DNA of 64,000 nucleotides, from the NCBI GenBank assembly GCA_034092305.1, contig JASJET010000040.1:1-64000 (forward strand). Reading direction: 5' to 3'. The notes beneath the pieces were generated by a model, which worked only from the letters and a program-made list of their open reading frames with translations, ran no database searches and was not told where the DNA came from. The position numbers and the translations under genes were made by a program. The DNA is from Diaprepes abbreviatus (Eukaryota > Arthropoda > Insecta > Coleoptera > Curculionidae). Below are positions 18,937 through 64,000 of the stretch, piece by piece. Positions within the stretch are counted from its first letter, which is position 1; the number at the start of each line of letters is the position of its first letter.

Positions 18937-20079
18937 GTCAGATGCCCTAAAAATGTTTTTAATTAATAATAAAATAACCGGTAGCCCCAAAAAAATTTTA
19001 ATATTATATGGAAGAATTTATTTTTTTTATATATGTTTCACTTCTTGTATTTTTGACAATAGGTGTTTTGCAAGTATTTAAATTATAACTTAGAATTTTT
19101 TGAGAGAAAAAGGCTACGTTTTAGTCTGAATGTGCCTAAAACGGTTTCTATGCCAAAATTAAAAATAATAAAAATACAGTTGTGATTTGTATTAAATGTC
19201 AAAATTGTTTTTATTTTCTAATGTATGTGAATTATTAAGAAATCATAAGAAATAAAATAATATTATGAAAACTTTTTATTTTAAGTTTATTACCGAAATA
19301 ATATTCTATGCCTTAAATACTTAGTGATAAAATAAACCTCCTTCCGACGCCTATGACAAGGGTTAAAATCCTTTTTAACACACACTTTTAAATATCTATT
19401 GTTATCCAACCCAAATAGTCCATTATTATAGACCGGTATTTTTGATTATAAAATTTCTAACCCATTCCTATGAAAAATATATGTGTCTAACAGATTTTGC
19501 CAAAGACACCGTACTAAAGAACACAGGTAGTTTGCGAAGAAGAAAAAGGGTAAAAAACGATTTATTACTCATTCTAGTTCTTGAATAAACTATAGTATAA
19601 TAGGAAAAATCGGATCTATTTTCCTGAACTCAAGGCTCTTGGGGGTGGCGATCGCCCCCACCGCCCTCCCCCCTTGGATCCGCGCCTGAAATCTATTAAG
19701 ATTCGAAAAACCCCGGGATTAGAAGAAGACGTAGACTCACGCGAGTGCGAAAGCTCCACAGAAACGCACACATTTAATTATAATGTTTACAATGTATCAA
19801 TCATATTTGACTTTTTCATTTTGCAGTTCAATATCTCTTCAATAAGCGCTGCTTAATTGAGCAGCTACGTTAACAGTCCCAAAAAGCGAATGTTGTAAAA
19901 CATTTCATATATATTTATCGACAACGTATGCTTTTTAATGCAGTCCCCCGAATGATAGAGGTCGGTAAGTCCAAGAAGTTTCTTCTCCAAATCATAAATA
20001 AGGAAAACAAAATAGAGTATTTTTAATTTCACAACCACAAAACCGCGTCTGTTTATTATAAACGTCCGGATTAAACGTC

Positions 20080-20298
20080 CTAGTAAAAGTCCTTTTTTTT
20101 GCTACACACAGATTGTTTTAGTTTGAAATTCAGAGTAGGTCTTCCAAGCCTTTTTATTTCAGCCTTATCATTTAGTGACCGCCCATCGAATGGCTCTGCA
20201 ATTAAACTATGAACGGAATTCATTTTTGTTTTTAGCAAAACCAAAACGTAAAACGTAAAAAAAAATACAACAGCGTACCGCACAACAAACACCGACAA
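20080..20298 (-). pseudogene. hAT-2 transposase N-terminal fragment (ZMYM1-like)
   Basis: The 72-codon frame includes FDGRSLNDKAEIKRLGRPT, a block seen just before the TTF-type zinc finger in ZMYM1-like hAT proteins. It breaks off at SKKKDFY. It is the upstream partner of 16547-16894 within the same element. Confidence 0.6.
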
Positions 20299-20933
20299 CC
20301 TCGAAATTGACGGGCAAAATTAAAGTGTTTTCTCGCGTGGTAACCCGGTTTAATATATATTTAGATCTATTTTGGAACACATTTGAAATGACGTTTATAT
20401 TTCTGATCGCCCGAATATGAAAATGACAAAGTGCGTATGTTCACTTATTTGCAAGCATATCTATAATTATTTCAAAACACGTGCAAACAATTTTAATCGC
20501 CCGAAACTATTTGCACCTGGGTGAAATAAATTTACAGCGATAACACAGGTGTACAAGTCAACTTGCATCATTCATTAAGCTTATGAGACGAAATTAATCT
20601 CCACATCTTAGATAGGCAACTCTATATACGCTTCAATATATTAGCTTGGATTGCATTAAAATTGCACACCAGCAAAACAATAACGTTTATAGGCGTAATA
20701 CTGTAATTCCGACAAATTATTCTTGACATTCAGGCGAAGTAAGTTTAATTATTTTAATAATTGACTGTTGCTCGCATATAATCTAGGTAAAAAATTGATT
20801 GAAATGTAATCATTAAATTGTCAGTAAAAATTGAAAAGACATTTGTATTTACATTTATTAGTATGTTTTATTTTAATTTGCAATTTTTTTGAGGGTTGCG
20901 TAAACCTGCAAACCTAAGGAAATGCCGCCACTG

Positions 20934-21252
20934 AGAACTTTACAGAAAATTGGCTTATTAGAATATTATGAACATAATGAAATTTGAAGTAAGCCAATCC
21001 AATATATCACTTTATCAGAGTTTCGAGTTTTTTTCGCAGAAATGCATTGCACGAAATAATCATGCTGCGATGTCGTTTTTCCTGATTTCATACATATCCT
21101 GAAAGTTTTCGAGAAATTTCAACCTATACTTTGACATTTTGGTAGCAAAAATTGATACTACTAGACAAGTTTCGTGTTGCGACTAGAGTTTTTATACTTT
21201 TTGTGATGTGTACGCAAAATGCACATAAAATTTCTCAGTTCCAATATATTCC
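20934..21252 (-). other. Presumed CYP4 3' UTR
   Basis: This is the strip between the CYP4 stop codon and the end of hAT-2. I see no AATAAA on the minus strand here. The nearest minus-strand AATAAA hexamers (20867-20872, 20854-20859) lie inside hAT-2, so the transcript may borrow the transposon's signal. Confidence 0.4.
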
Positions 21253-58181
<36,929 letters not shown>

Positions 58182-58216
58182 ATTTCTTTTATTAATCTGA
58201 AACTAAAGCAAAACTG

Positions 58217-58217
<1 letters not shown>

Positions 58218-58298
<81 letters not shown>
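58218..58298. repeat. (AT)n microsatellite, 37 bp upstream of the CYP4 ATG
   Basis: About 40 AT repeats end 37 bp before the CYP4 start codon, in what must be its 5' UTR or core promoter. No TATA box or initiator can be singled out from this tract. Confidence 0.95.
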
Positions 58299-58300
<2 letters not shown>

Positions 58301-59461
58301 CATTTTTGTATCTTAAACCTTTTGTTAAATATTTTTTTCTAATATTTTCTTGGGTATATATATAATTGGCTTAGTTGATCGAGCTATAAAATTATCTTCA
58401 CCCGAATTTCGCCCAGAAGTGCTAAAAAAAGTGGAAGAGATCCTAATAATGAACCATTTTCCCAAACTACTCATAAAAAAATAATTAAACAAAGAACCTT
58501 TTTACATTATAACACAAACAAAAAAAAAATAAAATTAACAATACCAAAACACAAAACACTTTCATTGCATTACCGTATATAAAGCAACTGTCTGAAAAAA
58601 TAAAATATATTTTGGATAAGCATAACATAACGGTATGCCATAAGGCGAACAATTTACTAGGATCATTTTATATGAAATTAAAAAGCAAAGTTCCCACCAA
58701 AAAAAGATCTAACGTAATATATGCAATTCCATGCCTAAACTGTCCTAAGAAATACATTGGCATGACGACACAATATATTGAAAATAGAGTGAATGGACAC
58801 AAGTATATTTAAAACGCATCGACATCCTTACATAAACATGAACAAACATCTAAGCATGAATTTGATTTTAAAAACACCCATATTTTAGATACTGACAGAA
58901 ATTATCATAAATTAGTCATCAAAGAAACGATACACATAAAAAAAGATAAAAATGTTGTAAATGACAAGCAAGAAGTCAAAAACTTAAGCCAGATATACCA
59001 TAATTTGATATTTTAATAAAACATACTTGTAGCGACTCCATAATAAATATGTGTAATGATGCTTGGGACGATTTCATATACACTCATGCGAACGAAAGAA
59101 CGTTATTAAAAAATAAATAATAATCTTTTTTCCTATTTTTTGCTTTTTATAAAAAGAAATCTATCCATACCAATTGCATACCGAGTATCATAACTGAATT
59201 TTATTTTTAACATTCACACAACACTACTTTCAAGGTATGTACTATTTTATAATTTTCACTATTTTAACCTGTTATATTGTTTTAAAATTTTAAACTTTAA
59301 GACTATTTTAAAATCTGTTTTATTTTTATTAATTTTAATTAAATTAAAAATATAAAAATGTGTATTACTGTGAAGAAGCTCACTATGTAGGGCGAAACGT
59401 CAAAAAAAATTGTTGTCCTTTGTTTCTCTAAATGAAAAACCTATACCCAAGAAAATATTAG

Positions 59462-59463
<2 letters not shown>
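58299..59463 (+). mobile_element. PLE5: truncated Penelope-like element in the CYP4 upstream region
   Basis: Bordered by (AT)n on both sides; 27 bp inverted ends (TCTAATATTTTCTTGGGTAT and inverse). Encodes PYIKQLSEKIKYILDKHNIT, VIYAIPCLNCPKKYIGMTTQ (GIY-YIG core), a stop at 58810, then EFDFKNTHILDTDRNYHKLV to 59016. The pLTR-like tail has GGGCGAAACGTC with a hammerhead-like stem II GCUC/GGGC. Confidence 0.78.

Positions 59464-59544
<81 letters not shown>
59464..59544. repeat. (AT)n microsatellite
   Basis: A tract of about 40 AT repeats between PLE5 and J2. Confidence 0.97.
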
Positions 59545-59546
<2 letters not shown>

Positions 59547-61548
59547 CACACAACACTAGACGTCTTATAGACGTCAATTTTATATCCAGATTATGTCTTA
59601 ACGTCTTAAGACATAAATAAGGCTTCTTATAGACGTTGTTTTAAAGACGTCCATAAGATGTCTATATACAAGGTCTTTAAAATATATTTTAAAGTGTCTA
59701 CATACTACATTTTATATGAAAATAAATACAGTTGTGTATAATTTAGTTGATAAAAACTAAAAAGCATTTCCTTCCCTATAGATTTTGTTGCAGTTGGGTA
59801 ATAAGTTTGCAACGCCTCACAGAGCTCAGCTGAATACAAAGTGAGGTTAAAATTTTTGATTGAACGACAAATTTTTAGTAGCCTCACTACGACCTTGGTT
59901 AATAGAACTTTTGCGTGATCTTTTTTTATCAATACTGTGGTGCTTTTTGTCCTAGACTGTTTGATGTACCGATAACAATGACACACATAAATATGATACC
60001 AGCGAAACTATAACTTTAAAAAACCCGTCTTTTGTTTCTGCCAACTGTCATTTTTCAGTTTTGTATTTGTGTTTCGTCATGTCGTTATTCATTTTTAATG
60101 TTGTTGGGGTGCCGATTGTGAAAATTTAGCTTTTGAAAGAATTTTATTAAAATAGTTGATTTATCTATGTGCCTCTGAAAACCTTCTTTATTCGTGTTTA
60201 TGTAATACTTAAGGTAAGATCGAGAATCATATGTACTTAGGGCAAACAGTAACGTTATTTATAGGTTGTGTTACAGGAAATTCCCGAATGCTTTACCGCT
60301 TATATTTTTGTAGTAACTCTATGTTATTAGAAATATGAAATGAAATTTTAAAAAATATTATCTGTGCAAAAAAGGCTTGCACAGCTCATCCAGACCCGGT
60401 CCTAAATATTACAAGAAATATTACTAATGAAGTGGAAGGCGAAATGTTTGTTTATGGAGTGGTCCACTAATGAAACCTGTAAGATTTATTTTGTACCTGA
60501 TGATTGGTTTATATTTAAAGAACATAGAAAATAGAGTTTTGTTAATTACAAGAAGTAATTGTGTTTAAGGTTTTAGAAATTTCAAAACTGGGAGTAGGGA
60601 GCATTTATGACTTTGTAAAGCGAGCTTGTAAAATACTATGTACAGTTGATTAGTACGAAAAGAAAAGAGAAAGTTCTACGATTCCAACTTGGCGAGACTT
60701 ATTTTGAGTAAGTTCTGTCTTTCATTATACATATTAACCTTGAAATAGCATAAGTCACGATTCTATAATAGGGGACAATTATAAAAATTCGCAAAAATAT
60801 CAAAAAATTTACTCCCACAAATGATAAACTTTATCCTATAAAATTAAAATCAGTTTGTTATTAGGATCTACAGAGACAACAGGACTGGCAAAAAGTCGGA
60901 AAAATGAGGAAATTTCAATCCAAACATGGCTGAAAAGGGCATCAGACCAGATTTGTTATTCGACTAAATAAAAATTCCTGTTTTTAAAACTTTTTAAAGA
61001 TTTGTGTCCTTTTTATTTCAATAAACTTTTATTTTGTTGATAGTCTACCTTTTAGTTATTATAGCGAAGGGATAAATTAAGGCTTAAATTTGATAGGTTC
61101 ACTTATAGTTCGAACAGTAGTAGTTCTGAAAATATTTGCTCTTCCACCTCACTTCTTAAATTTCAAATTAGAAAAAGTTTACATTATGCTTAAGTTATGT
61201 ATTTTTTTGTATAAAGAGATTATGTTGAAGATATTTTTTAAAGCGAATTATTCATGCGTAACTTGTAGTTATTTAAAATGGTAGTGTATATTTTGCTCTT
61301 GATTTTTTCTTAATTAAAGTTATTTCTTGGACTTTTGAATAATTACGGTTTGACTTTGTAAACAAGACAAACATTCACCATTTTCAAAGTTCACAGCAGA
61401 TGTCTTAAAGACGTTACCTTTTGTAACATAAGACGTCTATACAACGTCTTATGGACGTCTTTCGTCTTTAATGGACATCCATAAGACGTCCTGAATGTTG
61501 AGATCAAACGTTTTATGGACGTCTTTAAGACGTATTTGTGCTGTTTGG

Positions 61549-61549
<1 letters not shown>
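59545..61549. mobile_element. J2: second copy of the ACGTC-palindrome element, between (AT)n tracts
   Basis: Starts CCCACACAACACTAGACGTC and ends GTGCTGTTTGGGT. It aligns with J1 over its whole length with scattered changes and small indels (for example about 50 extra bp near 60655). The target is an AT repeat. The minus-strand frame 59705-59986 (93 codons, RLLKICRSIKNFNLTLYSAE) is open here. Confidence 0.72.

Positions 61550-61551
<2 letters not shown>

Positions 61552-61598
<47 letters not shown>
61552..61598. repeat. (AT)n microsatellite
   Basis: A tract of about 23 AT repeats right of J2. Confidence 0.95.
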
Positions 61599-61600
<2 letters not shown>

Positions 61601-61683
61601 TTATTTACTTAAATATATAGAAAATAGTGAAAAAAAACTTCGAAGACCATTTATAATCATACCACTTTGGATAGTATGTAGAG

Positions 61684-61975
61684 CAGGGGCGGATTCAGCC
61701 TCTTTTTTTTTAGGATAGGGGGGGGACGATATCTCACGAGTACACTATGACGAGAGAAAGCGAGGAGTTGTCGATGGAAGGAGACGGGGTATCAGCCATA
61801 TTCACGTTCCTAATGTAACAAGCACAGGCGAAACCATTTTGCTCTTGAGGGAGGCGATCGCACAGGATGGCAATCGAAAGCGACTCGTCGACAGGGGTGG
61901 GTCTATTTTTCTGAATTCCTAACTCTTGAGAGGGTGGCGATCGCCCCCACAGCTTTCCCTTTAGATCCGCGCCCG
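61684..61975 (+). mobile_element. hAT-1-like short derivative
   Basis: Starts CAGGGGCGGATTCAGCC and ends AGATCCGCGCCCG, with G-rich subterminal repeats as in the other hAT-1 copies. Only about 290 bp; flanking duplication not convincing. Confidence 0.6.
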
Positions 61976-62169
61976 ATATGAGATCAAGTTTATAGCAAAG
62001 TTTATTATTAAGTTTCACACTTTCCTTTACAACTTTATGTAAGTTTATAAGTTTTGTTTTTGATTTAAAACCCAATAAATTAATTCTAGTTAATTACATC
62101 GGTGCTTGTAATAAACTATTTTCACAAAAAAATAAATAAATAAATCAACTTCTAAAACTTAGCAATAAA

Positions 62170-62710
62170 AGTTCAGTAACCCTACAAATCTTTTCAGTTC
62201 TCCTCCGCCTTACAATAAACCTGTCTAGGAAATATTTTTACGGAACCACTCCTGGTAGTACTCTCTACAATATATTGAAAATCACATCAAAATACTCACT
62301 TTTATCAAAAGTTATATGCAATTAAAGACAACTAAAAAGTTTACTTATCAACAAATCTTTTCAGTTTTTCACACCGTTAAAATTAACTTAGTCTGGGAAT
62401 ATTTTTAGGTAAGCACCCTGGAGAACCACTCAGAATACGCTAAAAATTTTATTAAAATATCTCACTTCTATTAAATGTTAAAAACGAATATATTCATAAA
62501 AATTTTTTTCCAAATCAGCAATTTCTAAATTTTTTTCAATTTTCATCCCCTTGCAATGAACTAATCTTGGAAATATTTCCCTGGGCTACCCCGGAGAATG
62601 TCTTATAATATGCAGCAATTTTGTCAAAATATCTCGCTTCTATCCAAAATTATTTTTTTAACACCCTTTCAATATACCTATCTTGGAAATATTTTTTTCT
62701 ATAATAAGCA
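62170..62710. repeat. Degenerate tandem repeat, unit about 165-170 bp
   Basis: Four copies of a unit with CTTTTCAGTT, an ACAATAAACCTGTCTAGGAA-like block and GGAAATATTTTT begin near 62190, 62356, 62526 and 62650. Satellite-like, strongly diverged. No ORF. Confidence 0.5.
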
Positions 62711-62799
62711 ACAGAAACAACTGCAGAGTAAGTCTTTCTCAACCCGACTCTGCTACATCATTTATTCAATCAATCAATTTTTAAGATAACTCAAGCAAA

Positions 62800-63107
62800 A
62801 TTACCTTATTTTATCAGTCTTAAAACTATAAAAATGCATGTTTATTGACGTTTCGGTCACATTTGACCTTCCTCAGAATGATTTTTTTGTAACTATAACA
62901 GGAAATTTTTTTTGCTATATTACAACATAAAATTAATAAGTTAATTTTAAAACATACTTTATATTTTTACAGTTTTTACAAGGAACAACATATTAACTAC
63001 ATGTTGGTAACACATGACTAACTTTTGACACGATGCAACAAAAACTTTGCTTTTAGTGTCACATCTTTATATAAACTGATTTTTATTTTATTTTGATTCA
63101 TTTTGTA

Positions 63108-63112
<5 letters not shown>
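62800..63112 (-). repeat. Orphan Penelope-type pLTR next to (AT)n
   Basis: The minus strand contains a hammerhead (62844-62879) and an AAACGTCAATAAACATG stretch typical of Penelope ends, and the unit adjoins (AT)n at 63113. No coding sequence. Confidence 0.55.
62844..62879 (-). ncRNA. Minimal type I hammerhead motif (orphan pLTR)
   Basis: Stem I AUU/AAU, core CUGAGGA, stem II GGUCA/UGACC, CGAAAC, cleavage triplet GUC. Core positions match the consensus; stems I and III are very short. Confidence 0.68.

Positions 63113-63176
<64 letters not shown>
63113..63176. repeat. (AT)n microsatellite
   Basis: A tract of about 31 AT repeats, immediately followed by a mariner end. Confidence 0.97.
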
Positions 63177-63178
<2 letters not shown>

Positions 63179-64000
63179 GGGTGTCAACGAATCTATTAGA
63201 CAAGTCATAATTTCTAGAATATTATGTGTATCAAAATGAGAATTGGTACAGGTAAATGGTATGTGAAGGGGAGAGTTTTCGTATATTTTCCACTTTCCGG
63301 CCACTTCCGGTTTCACCGGAAATGGCCCCGGTTTTGAATTTTTAAATGGAACACCCTATATATATATTTTAACATTTTTGGATTTCTGAGACAATTTTAG
63401 ATCAGAATGTGACATTTTAAAAACTTTTTACGTCTACTTCATTTTTTTAGAGCCACTTTTAAAATTGCATCTAGGTGGCCATGATCGGACGCAAACTAAT
63501 CTAAGGGCCTTAGGTGATGTCAAAAAAATACAATCGCAAAGTTTTAGTTACTAGTATGAAAGACAGGAATAAGACAAGTTGACAAAATTACGTTTTCATT
63601 TCTAACTATTAATTTTCAAATGGCGACCCCTTTTTGACAACTACTTTTCGAAAAAAGCATTCTTTGACGAATCTAACGGTACTAATTTATTTGCGATTGG
63701 ATTAGACATAAGAACATAAATTAAATATTATTAAGCAAAATACTGGATAATTTATTTACTTATGACAAGTGCGCCATGGACAGCCATGATGCATAATAAT
63801 TTGCAACTGTTTTTATCAAGTCTTCTTTGGAAAACAAAGCACTCACTTAAGTAGATAATGACAGTGACATACGCTCTAAGAACAGACGTAAAAGTTTCTT
63901 AATTTTCGTTAAGTTTAGTTTAAATTTTCGTTAAAATAATGTATACTCAAAGTGAAAAAGTGGATATGTTATTAATATTTGGAGAGTGTCATAGAAATTC
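63177..64000 (+). mobile_element. Left part of another mariner-like element, cut by the window edge
   Basis: CCGGGTGTCAACGAATCTAT directly after (AT)n is a mariner-type terminus (target TA). About 760 bp of TIR and leader precede a transposase start at 63939. AACACCCTATATATAT near 63350 may mark an inner repeat. Confidence 0.65.
63939..64000 (+). CDS. Mariner-like transposase N-terminus (partial)
   Basis: MYTQSEKVDMLLIFGECHRN runs to the window end with no stop. This is a textbook start of DUF4817-containing transposases (EKxDMLLIxGE). Whether the gene is intact cannot be judged. Confidence 0.75.
   Translation, partial: MYTQSEKVDMLLIFGECHRN

Larger units (their letters stand above)
16971..19688 (+). 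mobile_element. hAT-1 copy 2, carrying a foreign helix-turn-helix ORF and a LINE
   Basis: It starts CAGGGGCGGATCCAGCC and ends GGATCCGCGCCTG, with 8 bp flanks AAATCAAT and AAATCTAT (one mismatch). The left subterminal region is built of roughly 110 bp repeats, each with a run of 8-12 G. The ORF (17601-18107) is not an hAT transposase. A LINE fragment (18396-18936) is nested near the 3' side, with duplication GTCAGA. Confidence 0.85.
16316..20933 (-). mobile_element. hAT-2 element, internally deleted, containing hAT-1 copy 2
   Basis: The ends CAGTGGCGGCTGGTG (16316) and, inverted, CAGTGGCGGCATTTCC (20933) define an hAT-type element. The 8 bp flanks are only loosely similar, so it is old. On its minus strand the N-terminal (20080-20298) and C-terminal (16547-16894) parts of an hAT transposase remain; the middle is lost or unrecognisable. 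hAT-1 copy 2 was inserted later at 16971-19688. Its right end is only 320 bp from the CYP4 stop codon. Confidence 0.75.

Noticed and set aside
58564..59016. GIY-YIG endonuclease as a possible homing or host repair nuclease (SLX1-like)
   Set aside because: The PYIK...SEKI linker and adjacent pLTR features place it in a Penelope-like element; the frame has a stop.

Overview
The window looks like an insect nuclear genome (possibly a beetle; the species cannot be read from the sequence). It is AT-rich and intron-rich, and most of it is transposable elements (TEs), many nested inside one another. I see no prokaryotic features, no CRISPR array, no rRNA and no tRNA. Two host genes stand out.

Host gene A (+ strand) contributes an internal exon (4476-5595) and a last exon (12359-13125) joined by a 6.8 kb intron. 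The protein is a Ser/Pro-rich, acidic protein I do not recognise. The second host gene is a complete cytochrome P450 of the CYP4 type on the - strand, convergent with gene A. I could assemble nine coding exons from 58181 down to 21253. Every splice phase matches, giving a 486-residue open protein with membrane anchor, oxygen-binding I-helix, ExxR, FDPDRF and heme-cysteine motifs. Its eight introns total about 35 kb and are filled with TEs.

Layout: 1-112, 5' end of a mariner-like transposase gene (-). 314-4033, mariner-like element A, carrying a 1.06 kb hAT deletion derivative and a ribozyme-bearing insert of about 0.8 kb. 4476-13125, gene A, whose intron holds a field of TCAAGGTCA motifs, a Penelope-type foldback (G1) and mariner B1. 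13.5-21.2 kb, intergenic TEs: a Penelope hairpin between (AT)n tracts, a free-standing hammerhead motif, a LINE relic and hAT-2 with hAT-1 inside it. 21.25-58.18 kb, the CYP4 gene with mariners C1, C2, B2 and B3, Penelope elements, several LINEs, J1 and a large inverted repeat. 58.2-64 kb, the CYP4 upstream region: (AT)n plus a Penelope element starting about 115 bp from the ATG, J2, a satellite-like block and the 5' end of another mariner.

The most unusual content is hammerhead-ribozyme (HHR) motifs. A repeat of about 640 bp inserted in element A carries a type III HHR on each strand (1873-1940 minus, 2119-2185 plus) and terminal direct repeats, like a DNA copy of a circular viroid-like or retrozyme-like RNA. 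A separate type I HHR lies at 14967-15027 (minus). Minimal HHRs recur in the inverted pLTR arms of several Penelope-like families, and several of those hairpin units sit between (AT)n microsatellites. One LINE has an exact target-site duplication (TSD) that encloses its (AT)n tract, so some (AT)n tracts here are probably retroelement tails.
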